Source: JANXQG01 sp963780045
GTDB lineage: Bacteria; Planctomycetota; Planctomycetia; Pirellulales; Thermoguttaceae
Direction of reading: 5' to 3'
Length of the DNA: 64,000 nt
NCBI GenBank assembly: GCA_963780045.1
Contig: CAVZZZ010000001.1
Span: forward strand, 3,038,001 to 3,102,000
The position numbers and the translations under genes are program-made. The notes under the pieces were generated by a model. That model saw only the letters and a program-made list of their open reading frames with translations, was not told the DNA's origin and made no database searches. Below are positions 37,002 to 44,581 of the stretch, piece after piece (the first letter of the stretch is position 1; the number at the start of each line of letters is the position of its first letter).

Positions 37002-37778
37002 ATGAAGAATTCCCAATACAAGAAGGTCCGAGCGTCCCTCGCCGCCATGCAGTCCACCCCACGCCGCGGTGTGCTGAACGAGGAAAAGAAAGCCAACCTC
37101 CTGCTGTTGATCGCCAGCGGGCTGAGCCGCCGCGAGGCGGCCGGATTCGTCCAGTGTTCGCACACCACCATTGGCCGCACGGCTGCCCGCGATCCCGACT
37201 TTGCAACCAAGCTCGCCCAGGCTGAGGCCACGTCCAACGTGATGGCGGTCAACGCGGTCCGCGGCGCGATGCAGGACCCCAAATACTGGCGGGCGGCTGC
37301 CTGGATGCTGGAACGCCGCTCGCCCGAAGAATACGCCCGCCGCAACCCCAATTCCTTCACCGCCGAGCAGGTGATGTCGCTTTTGGCGCGGCTCTACTCG
37401 GAATCCCTGCCCCTGCTGCCGACGGAGAAGGTCGAGCAGTTCCAGGAGCGGTTCGACGAGGCGCTGGAAGAGGTCGAGGCCAAGTCCGGCCGCGCGGGGG
37501 ACTGTCCCGATTTTCGCGGCGCGGCAGACCCGCCACCCGAAGATAACCCCCTCCGCCGTGAAAATGGGACTGTCCCCTTCGGTCACGCCGCCGATGATGC
37601 CGGACAACGTACTCGTCTCGCTCCGCGAGATGGTTTTGCCGGCGGAAACGGGCACGCGGCGGCACAAAGAGCGAATTCCGGCAACGGCCATCATCGGCCG
37701 GACCTTGCGGCTACGGACGTGAGCGGAGGCGCGGCAAATGCCCGGTACTCACTACACAGTCGAGGCGCCGTCCGATAA
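37002..37778 (+). CDS. HTH protein, terminase-small-subunit-like, with an in-frame palindromic insert
   Basis: The first ~160 residues form an all-helical DNA-binding region: IASGLSRREAAGFVQCSHTT with a helix-turn-helix, then ARDPDFATKLAQAEATSNVM and YWRAAAWMLERRSPEEYARR, similar to phage terminase small subunits and related planctomycete proteins. From about residue 165 the protein becomes Gly/Asn/Asp-rich and contains an 86-base palindromic element (37496-37581). I chose ATG 37002 (MKNSQYKKVRASLA). No other phage gene lies nearby, so it may be a domesticated regulator or a prophage remnant. Confidence 0.75.
   Translation: MKNSQYKKVRASLAAMQSTPRRGVLNEEKKANLLLLIASGLSRREAAGFVQCSHTTIGRTAARDPDFATKLAQAEATSNVMAVNAVRGAMQDPKYWRAAAWMLERRSPEEYARRNPNSFTAEQVMSLLARLYSESLPLLPTEKVEQFQERFDEALEEVEAKSGRAGDCPDFRGAADPPPEDNPLRRENGTVPFGHAADDAGQRTRLAPRDGFAGGNGHAAAQRANSGNGHHRPDLAATDVSGGAANARYSLHSRGAVR
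37496..37581. repeat. 86-base in-frame palindromic element with GGGACTGTCCC arms (copy 1)
   Basis: Left arm GGGGGACTGTCCCGATTTTC starts at 37496; right arm GAAAATGGGACTGTCCCC ends near 37577. It is read in frame as GDCPDF ... ENGTVPFG. A second copy of almost the same length lies in frame in the mannonate dehydratase gene (42333-42417), read in the opposite sense. Confidence 0.9.
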
Positions 37779-38159
37779 CGGGAAGCTTCAAGAGCATGTT
37801 GAGTCGCGGGAACCTCTCGCCGAGCAAGAGGAGTGCGCTCGGCAAGGAGACCGGCCCGTCTCGGCAGCTCCCCTGCGTCCGCGCCGCACGGATGGCGGGA
37901 CCGTTTTCAATCGCTTCGACCCGGCGCAATTGCACCAACCCTTCCACCAGGGAGTCGGCGCGGCGCCGGGGGAAGACGATTGCAACTCCTTATGCGGCAA
38001 CGCTTTACAACATCTGTCAACAGACTGCACCAGCGCCAGAACGCCAGGGGCGGTGCAATAACGGCGCTGGCCGGCCTGCTCCTTCACCCGCTTGAACGCA
38101 CGGGCGGCTGCCGCTACAATCATCCTGTTCCCCCATGTATTTCTCTCGGGAGTAGCCCC
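37779..38159. other. Gap of about 380 bases without a supportable gene
   Basis: Two overlapping open frames (37738-38061 and 37796-38095, both +) lack conserved features and ribosome sites. One of them could be a continuation or remnant of the HTH gene, but I see no match. The last ~100 bases form the leader of the Tat-exported isomerase. Confidence 0.4.
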
Positions 38160-39119
38160 ATGCACCGTCGCGATTTCCTCCTGCAAACGACCGCCGCCGC
38201 CGCACTGCCCGCCGCGGCCGTCACCTTGTCTGCCTCCGCCGTAGCCGCGGAAGCCGCAACCGCCGCGCCGGCCTCCGGCGCCCGCCCCGGCAACCCGATC
38301 GGCATCTCCACGTACTCGTTTTGGCACTTCGACGAGCAGCACCCCGTCAAGATCGAGGACTGCATCACGATGGCCGGCGAAATGGGCTTCGACGGGGTGG
38401 AAATCCTCGAGGCCCAGATGCACCGCAAGGACAACGCCTATTTGCAGTCGCTCAAGCGGCAGGCGATGGCGGCCGGGCTGTGCCTCTACGGCCTCTCCAC
38501 GCACCAGACGTTTCTCTCGCCGGACGCGGAGATCCGCCGCAAGAACGTCGAAATCACTAAGGCCAGCATCGAGCTGGCCTATGCGCTCGGCATTCCGCAC
38601 ATGCGCGTCAATACGGGCCGATGGGGAACGAGCAAGGATTTCGACGACCTGATGGCCCATCGCGGCATCGAGCCGCCGCTGGCGGGCTACAAGGACGAAG
38701 ACGGTTTTCCCTGGGTCATCGACGGTTTTCAGAAGTGCCTGCCGACGGCCGAAAAGTGCGGCGTGGTGCTCGGTTTGGAGAACCACTGGGGCCTCGCCCG
38801 CACGCCCGAAGGCGTGCTGCGGATCCACAAGGCGATCAACTCGCCCTGGTTCGGGGTGACGTTTGATATGGGCAACTTCCGCGACAACGTTTACGAGTCG
38901 CTGGAGGCGATCGCGCCGGTGGCCACGCACGTCCACGCCAAGACTTATTACGGCGGCGGTGTCTGGTACGAGATCGACCTGGACTACGACCGCATCGCCC
39001 GGATGCTCAAGAAGAACAACTACCGCGGGCGGATTTCGCTGGAGTTCGAGGGCAAAGAGGCCGCCAAGACGGCCGTGCCGCGGAGTCTGGCGGTGCTGCG
39101 GAAGGCGTTCAACGCGTAG
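38160..39119 (+). CDS. Tat-exported sugar phosphate isomerase/epimerase-like TIM-barrel protein
   Basis: The 319-residue product starts with a twin-arginine signal (MHRRDFLLQTTAAAALPAAA, cleavage after AVAAEA). The mature part is an AP-endonuclease-family TIM barrel (xylose-isomerase-like): ISTYSFWHFDEQHPVKIEDC, GFDGVEILEAQM, LGIPHMRVNTGRWG, CGVVLGLENHWGLA, WFGVTFDMGNF, THVHAKTYYGGG and GRISLEFEGKE. The Glu, Asp, His and Glu of these segments are at the usual metal-binding positions. Export is typical of planctomycete members, which are often linked to unusual sugar or inositol degradation. Substrate unknown. A repeat begins at the stop codon. Confidence 0.92.
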   Translation: MHRRDFLLQTTAAAALPAAAVTLSASAVAAEAATAAPASGARPGNPIGISTYSFWHFDEQHPVKIEDCITMAGEMGFDGVEILEAQMHRKDNAYLQSLKRQAMAAGLCLYGLSTHQTFLSPDAEIRRKNVEITKASIELAYALGIPHMRVNTGRWGTSKDFDDLMAHRGIEPPLAGYKDEDGFPWVIDGFQKCLPTAEKCGVVLGLENHWGLARTPEGVLRIHKAINSPWFGVTFDMGNFRDNVYESLEAIAPVATHVHAKTYYGGGVWYEIDLDYDRIARMLKKNNYRGRISLEFEGKEAAKTAVPRSLAVLRKAFNA

Positions 39120-39262
39120 GGTGGGTGAAGCAAGGAACTTCCCGCGCGATGGTGCGTTGCGCGGACCGTCCGAACAAGCTTGCGACGTTACCGCAGTTTC
39201 GACTTCCGTGCGCAACCCACCATTGCCGTGGCGGTCCGCTTTACGCACCCTACAAACCCCAG
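39120..39262. repeat. Inverted GTAGGGTGGG ... CACCCTAC element, about 140 bases
   Basis: GGGTGGGTGAAGCAAGGAAC at the left and GTGCGCAACCCACCATT plus TTTACGCACCCTAC at the right form the outer arms, with an inner GTGCGTTGCGCGG part. A shorter relative (GTAGGGTGGGCCGAGCGAAG) is at 42973-43003 upstream of uxuA. The left edge abuts the stop of the isomerase gene. Confidence 0.65.
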
Positions 39263-39272
39263 CGCGGCCAAC

Positions 39273-39392
39273 ATGCCTGACTCTCTCATTCCGTTGTTCG
39301 ATTGCATCTGGCCCGGCGCCAACCTGGCGACGATGGATCCCGCGCGGCCGGGCGAACACGCTGCGTTGGAAGGAGTTATTTGTCTTGCGTAA
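39273..39392 (+). pseudogene. Possible 5' fragment of an imidazolonepropionase/amidohydrolase gene
   Basis: A 39-codon frame reads MPDSLIPLFDCIWPGANLAT then MDPARPGEHAALEG and soon stops. The GANLATMDPARPG segment resembles the N-terminal strand region of HutI-type amidohydrolases (ARIATMDP...). All the rest of the gene is missing; the frame runs into the 3' end of the convergent thioredoxin-like gene, with a 17-base overlap. A short call, so low confidence. Confidence 0.4.
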
Positions 39393-40341
39393 CTTCCTTC
39401 CCCTCACTGTTGTCCTTCTTCGCCTCAAGCTGCTTCTGCCGCTGCTGAAGCGTTTTCTTCAGCTTGTCGACGTCGGACGATTTGGGCGCGGCCGCGATCG
39501 CCTTTTCCAGGCAATCGACGCTTTCTTGGAGCTTCTTCTGCGCAGCGAGGCAGTTGGACTTCAAGGCCGTCGCCCGTTGTATCTGGATCGGCTTCAGCCC
39601 GGAAAGCGCCAGCGCCTTGTCCACCGTTTGTTGGGCGACGAAAGGCCGGTGCGCATGCTCCAGAAGGTTCTCGGCGTCGGCCAAGAGGACGGGGAATTCA
39701 TATTTCTGCTTCAGCCCGGCGGCGTTGTCGGCGTCGAGCGTGACGATCTGCTTCCGCCAGCCAGGCAGCTCGCCAACCTGGTTGTGGAGCTTGTTGTAGT
39801 CCTGGATCAGTTGATCGAGGAGTTTCGCCCGCTCCACTCCCTGGGAGTCGGGCAGTTGTTCACGCAAGCTGACAACTGCTTCCCAGGTCGTGAGGAAGCC
39901 GGCAAGCTGCTTGAGGTAGGGCTGCGGGCCGCCCTCGCTGTATCCGGTCCGCGCGACCACGTCGCCGTTGGCGGTCAACACCAGCACGGTGGGGTAACCG
40001 AACGCGCCGTACCGCTTCTGCACGGCTTCGTTTTGCTTTTTCAGACCGTCGGGCAGCTTCTTGTCATGGGGGAAGTCGAGATTGACCAGCACGAACCGCT
40101 TGGCGACCGCGGCGGGGAACGGCGCTTTGTCGAAGACCTCCTCCTTGAGCTTCTTGCACCAAGGGCACCAATCGGAGCCGGTGAAGGCTGCCAGCACGAA
40201 CTTCTTTTGCGTCTTGGCTTTGGTCAAAGCGTCGTCGAAGTTGGTGGGCCAGGTCTCTCTCGCCCGCGCGGCCGGGGAGGAAAAGGCAAGACAGAAAAGC
40301 GCCGGCAATGCGCCGGCCAGGAGGATTCGCAATTTCTTCAT
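39376..40341 (-). CDS. Exported thioredoxin-fold protein
   Basis: The 321-residue product has a signal peptide (MKKLRILLAGALPALFCLAF, cleaved near ARA) and a thioredoxin domain with active site GSDWCPWCKKLKEEVF (CPWC), DFPHDKKLPDG and the cis-Pro segment GAFGYPTVLVLTANGD. From about residue 165 on it is helical, with VQELPGWRKQIVTLD-like and AQQTVDKALALSGLKPIQIQ segments resembling TPR or coiled-coil helices, ending in a Lys/Glu-rich tail. Likely a periplasmic disulfide reductase or isomerase. I chose ATG 40341; the upstream ATG 40422 adds non-family residues before the signal. Confidence 0.92.
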   Translation of the reverse strand: MKKLRILLAGALPALFCLAFSSPAARARETWPTNFDDALTKAKTQKKFVLAAFTGSDWCPWCKKLKEEVFDKAPFPAAVAKRFVLVNLDFPHDKKLPDGLKKQNEAVQKRYGAFGYPTVLVLTANGDVVARTGYSEGGPQPYLKQLAGFLTTWEAVVSLREQLPDSQGVERAKLLDQLIQDYNKLHNQVGELPGWRKQIVTLDADNAAGLKQKYEFPVLLADAENLLEHAHRPFVAQQTVDKALALSGLKPIQIQRATALKSNCLAAQKKLQESVDCLEKAIAAAPKSSDVDKLKKTLQQRQKQLEAKKDNSEGKEVTQDK

Positions 40342-40486
40342 GGTACCTGCTCCAAAAGAAAACGGCTTTTTGCGCCTCGCTGTTCCTATGCTGAGGATAC
40401 GATGAACGGGGATGATTGTCAACGAGGCAACCGCTGTATGAGGCTCTGCGGAAGGGGTTTCGAGGCTAACTATTAGACAGACTGTT

Positions 40487-41206
40487 ATGAAACCAGTTCT
40501 CGTTCTCCGTCACGAACCGCACGTCTCGATTGGCTCGCTGGCCGGCATATTGGCCGAAGCCGGGCTAGAGCCGCGGCAGCTCGACTTATTCGAGCACGTG
40601 CCCGATACCCTGCCTTGGCAGGAATCTTCCGGCTTGATCGCGCTCGGCGGAACGATGAGCGCTAACGACGGCGATACGTATCCCTTTCTCGTCGCCGAGC
40701 TTCACTGGCTCCGCGAGGCCGTGCGGCGAGACGTGCCCACGCTCGGCATCTGCCTGGGGGCGCAGCTTTTGGCCAAGGCGCTGGGCGCGGTGGTCTATCG
40801 CAGTCCCCAGAGCGAGATCGGCTGGTTCCAGGTCGACCTGCTCCCCGCCGCGGCCGACGACCGCCTGTTCGCCGGCCGGGGACCCGCGGAGATGGTTTTT
40901 CATTGGCACAACGACACCTTCGACCTGCCCCCCAGTGCGGTCCAGTTGGCCCGCAGCCCGGCCTGTGCTTGCCAGGCCTTTCGGGCAGGTCAGTCGGCTT
41001 ATGGCGTCCAGTTCCACGCCGAAATGGTGCCGCAACTGATGGAACTCTGGCTTAGTCAGAGTTGCGCAAAACAATCCGTAGATAACCCCAGGGAGGTGGG
41101 CATCGCGTCCATTCGTTCGGCCGCTCTGACCGCTTTTCCCGCCATGAATTCGTTCAGCCAATGCGTGCTAAAGCGCTTTGCCGGGCTGTGCCGGGAGGCC
41201 ACTTAG
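40487..41206 (+). CDS. Class I glutamine amidotransferase-like protein
   Basis: The 239-residue protein shows the full GATase triad: nucleophile Cys in PTLGICLGAQLLAKALG, His in YGVQFHAEMV and Glu two residues after it. FHWHNDTFDLP and VYRSPQSEIGWFQVDL are typical of the stand-alone GMP-synthase-like/PuuD-like branch. It would release ammonia from glutamine or cleave gamma-glutamyl compounds; the partner is not seen. The final ~30 residues (SIRSAALTAFPAMNSFSQCV) differ from usual ends. Confidence 0.92.
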   Translation: MKPVLVLRHEPHVSIGSLAGILAEAGLEPRQLDLFEHVPDTLPWQESSGLIALGGTMSANDGDTYPFLVAELHWLREAVRRDVPTLGICLGAQLLAKALGAVVYRSPQSEIGWFQVDLLPAAADDRLFAGRGPAEMVFHWHNDTFDLPPSAVQLARSPACACQAFRAGQSAYGVQFHAEMVPQLMELWLSQSCAKQSVDNPREVGIASIRSAALTAFPAMNSFSQCVLKRFAGLCREAT

Positions 41207-41330
41207 ATGGGACGCCATGCCGTCGAAAAATGCCGCTGCCCCCTTCAAGCGTGCCCTATAATAAAGCTAGGCAACCCTCCAAAAGCGTACGTTTCCTGGA
41301 GCGTGGCCGCGGGTGTTACGGGGGATCGTC

Positions 41331-41762
41331 ATGGGAATTACCGCCACGTGCGCCAACGGTCACGTGCTCAAGGTCAAGGACGAGTTCGCCGGCAAGACGG
41401 GGCTTTGTCCGCACTGCCGCGCCCGCGTCTTCGTGCCCATGCCCGTCCACATTCGCGACAACGCGCGGATTACCGACGACGAAATCCTCGGTCTGCTTGG
41501 AGGGCCTCCGCAGGCGGCGCGGGCGGCGGCGGACGAATCGGATTCAGTGCTGGACGGAGGGGCCGTCAGCCCGCCGAGCGAGACTTCAAGAGATACTACC
41601 GTCAGTTTGTTGGCCGCCTCCGCGCTTCGCAAGGTCAAGACTTGCCCAAAATGCCAGCGCACCGCCTCGACGGCGTTTGCGCATTGCCCTCGCTGCGGCT
41701 CTCCACTGGGGGAGATCGGGCAAGTTGCCGGCGGCACATCGACCTTGCCGAAGCCGAAGTGA
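41331..41762 (+). CDS. Small zinc-ribbon protein of planctomycete type
   Basis: The 143-residue product has two probable zinc sites: CANGHVLKVKDEFAGKTGLC then PHCRARVFVP at the N-terminus, and CPKCQRTASTAFAHCPRCGS at the C-terminus, with an acidic and Ala-rich linker between. The first motif (C-x-NGH, FAGK-x-G-x-CPHC) is common in planctomycete proteins of unknown role. I chose ATG 41331 (MGITATCANGH). A TATAAT hexamer at 41257-41262 could be its promoter, but no matching -35 box is clear. Confidence 0.8.
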   Translation: MGITATCANGHVLKVKDEFAGKTGLCPHCRARVFVPMPVHIRDNARITDDEILGLLGGPPQAARAAADESDSVLDGGAVSPPSETSRDTTVSLLAASALRKVKTCPKCQRTASTAFAHCPRCGSPLGEIGQVAGGTSTLPKPK

Positions 41763-41785
41763 CGCACTGGGCGCGAGATGATCGC

Positions 41786-42955
41786 TTACGTCTGCTCTTC
41801 GTCGATGCTCCGCAGCGCTGCCCGCATGAAGCCCAGCGCATGTCGCCATTCCGGCGTGCCACGGCGCGGAGCACGTCATCTGCGGCGTGTGGTCGGGGAT
41901 CACGACGCCTTCGTAGCCGTTCCGCTTGAGGATCCGCAGGAGGCGGAACATGTCAACGTCGCCGTCGTCGATGAAAGCCTCGCGATACGCGGGCACTTTG
42001 CCGCGGACGTTGCGCAAGTGGACGTAGGCGATCCGCCCCTGCCGGCTGTAGCGGTCCACGGCGTCGTAGACGTCACCCTCGCTCATTTCGGCAATTGTGC
42101 CGACGCAAAATTCGAGGGCATTGCTCGAACTAGGCGCGATGTCCAACAGCCGCTGATACATTGCCGCTTGATAGACAAGCCGCGGCTGGCCGCGCATCGT
42201 GGGCAGCGGTGGGTCGTCGGGATGGGCCGCCAGACGGACGCCGCTCGCCTCCGCCACGGGCACAAGCTCATGCAGGAAATCGGCCAGCCGCCGCCAGAGT
42301 TCGTCGTGCGTGATCGCCGGCAGCGTGCCCTCCGGGGACTGTCCCAATCTTCGCCCAGCGTCCGCGGCGTCCGTTTGAAGTTCGCTCGCCAGCGAAAATG
42401 GGACTGTCCCCTTCGCGGCGGCAAAACGTTCCGCGTCGTAGACCATATTCCAGACCATGCCATGCGGAATCGGCGCTTCCAGCGGGCCGTCCATGCCGAC
42501 CGCCATCGCCCCGCCGCGGGCGAACGGCCCGGTCACACGTCCGCAGACACCCGCGATGCTGAAGTTGTAGCCGAAGATCGGGACGCCCGCCTCACCCATG
42601 CGGCGGATGATTGTCTTGACGTTTTCCAGATGCTCCATTTTCTTCGGGCCGTCCAGCAGGATGCCGTGCCAATGGGCCGGATCAAAGTTTTCGATGGCCT
42701 CAAGCTCCAAACCGGCGTCGTTGATTTCTCGCCGCAGGCGCAAAGCTCCTGCGTGGTCCAAATCCGCTCCGGGTTGCCCGCGCGACCCCAGCCGCTCAGG
42801 GCGTCGCCGGTTGGCTGGTTATCGCGCGGGTTATGCGCGCCCATGTTGAAGTAATCGACCAGATGGGCAACGATATGCGTCGCGCCGGCCTGCCGTGCGA
42901 AGGCAAAGTGCTCGGCGTTGAGCATGTGGCGGTAGAGTCCGAGTCCGAGTTTCAT
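41786..42955 (-). CDS. uxuA: Mannonate dehydratase UxuA-type, two frame breaks and an in-frame palindromic insert
   Basis: Dehydrates D-mannonate to 2-keto-3-deoxygluconate. Clear family segments: LGLYRHMLNAEHFAFARQAG, VAHLVDYFNMG, AGLELEAIENFDPAHW, FGYNFSIAGVCG, GVRLAAHPDDPPLP, FCVGTIAEM, GRIAYVHLRNVRGKVPAYRE, FIDDGDVDMF and VIPDHTPQMTCSAPWHAGMA. One G near 42748 (CTTTG-G-CGCC) joins the N-terminus; near 41848 a dinucleotide restores HALGFMRAALRSIDEEQT before the stop. Residues encoded by 42333-42417 (AKGTVPFSLAS ... RRLGQSPEG) are an inserted palindromic element. Other members use Mn2+ or Fe2+ bound by Cys, His and Asp residues found in these segments. Start ATG 42955 gives MKLGLGLYRHM. Confidence 0.92.
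42333..42417. repeat. 85-base in-frame palindromic element with GGGACTGTCCC arms (copy 2)
   Basis: Left arm CCGGGGACTGTCCCAATCTT (from 42333), right arm GCGAAAATGGGACTGTCCCC to 42417. It is the relative of 37496-37581: the same arms, nearly the same length, but a different middle (AACTTC.. core). It adds about 28 residues between the DAERFAA helix and the THDELWRRLADFLHEL helix of the dehydratase without breaking the frame. Confidence 0.9.
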
Positions 42956-42972
42956 AGTCGCAGTGCTTCGAC

Positions 42973-43003
42973 GTAGGGTGGGCCGAGCGAAGCAAGTCCC
43001 CAT
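42973..43003. repeat. GTAGGGTGGGCCGAGCGAAG element upstream of uxuA
   Basis: A single short copy of the GTAGGGTGGG family (compare 39120-39262). It lies 18 bases before the uxuA start on the template side and could affect its leader or promoter. Confidence 0.5.
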
Positions 43004-43073
43004 GGCCACTCGCTACGAGAATTGGAGAGCCGATTTGATGCACACTTCAACTTGCTGCACAACGTCGCCGCGC

Positions 43074-43337
43074 TTAACCTTGATTGCGTCGCTCATCGTA
43101 GTGGTCGTAGGCGTCCATTGCCGGATCGCCCCACCCGGCCTCCGCGGCGGTTTTCGCGATCAAAGGATACAACTCGCGAGGTTGAAATACCTCTTCCACA
43201 AACAGCGGCCGAACCTTCTCGAATTCGTCCGCGGGAATGAGATAGTAGACTTTTTGCGACTGCTCGTCGAGGACGGCCGCGGGAAGACCGTCGCGGCACC
43301 GCAATTCCTCTCGCTGCTGATCGGTTAGGATGCTCAT
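43074..43337 (-). CDS. Small hypothetical protein, possible antitoxin
   Basis: The 87-residue product (MSILTDQQREELRCRDGLPA, VYYLIPADEFEKVRPLFVEE, then an acidic helix and PAMDAYDHYDERRNQG) has no membrane segment. Its size and the VLDEQSQKVYYLIPADEFEKV core resemble small antitoxins that accompany PIN- or MazF-type toxins. A 27-codon frame (43013-43096, MSDAIKVKRGDVVQQVEVCI...) overlaps its end by 22 bases; it starts like a PemK/MazF toxin (KVKRGDVV) but stops early, so the toxin gene may be truncated or lost. Low certainty on the role. Confidence 0.65.
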   Translation of the reverse strand: MSILTDQQREELRCRDGLPAAVLDEQSQKVYYLIPADEFEKVRPLFVEEVFQPRELYPLIAKTAAEAGWGDPAMDAYDHYDERRNQG

Positions 43338-43803
43338 CGTTTGCCTGTCCCACGAGAAAGCTACGCACATCAAAAGCGGAGTCAATCTTACCAAGGCGAA
43401 ACTGGTAAATCAAGGCGACGCTAATATGCCAATCCCCGAACTCCGCGCGTCGCGCGCTCTGTCTCTCGCCCGTCCTTCGCCCTGCGGATCGCGCTCGGCT
43501 ACCGCCGCTTTCAGGCACCCGCTTGACCGCCGCGCAAAAGCAAGCATAATGGCGGAAGCTGGTTGATTCTTTGAAGTAAGCGTATCACGCAATTACGAGG
43601 CAGCGTTTGGGCGGCCAGGACCTCGCCGCTCGATGCGTACCGTAGGCGGCCATGGATTCGGTCGCTTGCCGGCGGCATCTCGGTTCCCCCCTCTGCCCGG
43701 CGGTCTTCTCGGCCGGTGGCTCGACGCTTGCCCACTCTTCATCTTGCTCTCTCGCGTGGTCGTGCGTGGAACCACGGTAATCTCTCGCTCGGAAAGGCGC
43801 GAC
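43338..43803. other. Gap of about 465 bases without a supportable gene
   Basis: Open frames here are short and lack conserved features. The last part is the leader of the PEP-CTERM gene at 43804. I found no repeat copies elsewhere in the window. Confidence 0.45.
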
Positions 43804-44442
43804 ATGAAACACTTTGCATGTATGCTTGCGGTTTGTATTGCCATTTGGGCGAAAACGGCCGACTCGCAAACCTTCACAACGCTGGTCCAATTCACCGGCA
43901 CCAGCGGCACGGCAAGCGGCGAGTATCCCTATGGCAGCTTGACGGTCAGCGGCGGCACAATTTATGGCATGACGCAAAATGGTGGCGCCACCGGTGACGG
44001 GAACATCTTCAGCGTCGGCACCAACGGCGCGAACTTCCAGAACCTTCTTTCCTTTACCGGCAGCGGCGGCACGGCAAGCGGCGAGGCTCCGACAGGCGGC
44101 TTGATACTGAGCGGTACAACGATTTATGGCATGACAAACCAGGGCGGCGCCGACGGTTACGGCAACATCTTCAGCGTGGGAATTGACGGCTCAGGCTATG
44201 ACGACCTCTACGATTTCACTGGCGGGACGGACGGCGGTAACCCGTACGGCGATTTGACTTTTAGTGGCGGCGCGCTTTTTGGGATGACTTCTCAAGGCGG
44301 CGCAAACGGCGACGGAACGGTTTTCGCGCTCACCTTGCCCACGCCCACGCCCGAGCCAGGGACGCTGGCCCTCGTCGCCGCCGCCGCCGTCGCATATTCC
44401 GCATATCGTTGGCGCAGGATGAGGCGCGCGAAAAACCGGTAA
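43804..44442 (+). CDS. PEP-CTERM protein with GloVer-type tandem repeats
   Basis: The 212-residue product starts with a signal peptide (MKHFACMLAVCIAIWAKTAD) and has three to four tandem ~48-residue units of the Gloeobacter/Verrucomicrobium repeat: GEYPYGSLTVSGGTIYGMTQ, then GDGNIFSVGTNGANFQNLLS; GLILSGTTIYGMTNQGGADG; GDLTFSGGALFGMTSQGGAN. The end carries a PEP-CTERM anchor (PTPEPGTLALVAAAAVAYSA plus YRWRRMRRAKNR). It should be exported, processed by an exosortase and attached to the envelope or matrix. This also implies an exosortase elsewhere in the genome; none is in this window. Confidence 0.92.
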   Translation: MKHFACMLAVCIAIWAKTADSQTFTTLVQFTGTSGTASGEYPYGSLTVSGGTIYGMTQNGGATGDGNIFSVGTNGANFQNLLSFTGSGGTASGEAPTGGLILSGTTIYGMTNQGGADGYGNIFSVGIDGSGYDDLYDFTGGTDGGNPYGDLTFSGGALFGMTSQGGANGDGTVFALTLPTPTPEPGTLALVAAAAVAYSAYRWRRMRRAKNR

Positions 44443-44581
44443 GAACGAATAGGAACCGAGAATCGTTCTGAGCTTCTGGGGATTGACAGCTTCCTATCGC
44501 ACGCCGATAATGCGACGACTGTTATCAAGGCGAGTTCGGTTGCTAACAAAGGCATATCACGCGCTTTTGGGAGTATGATCA

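Noticed and set aside
37788..39428. A 546-codon open frame on the - strand
   Set aside because: It lies opposite the Tat-exported isomerase gene; the high GC content of third positions keeps the opposite frame open.
38863..40476. A 537-codon open frame on the + strand
   Set aside because: It covers the end of the isomerase gene in another frame and then the antisense of the thioredoxin-like gene.
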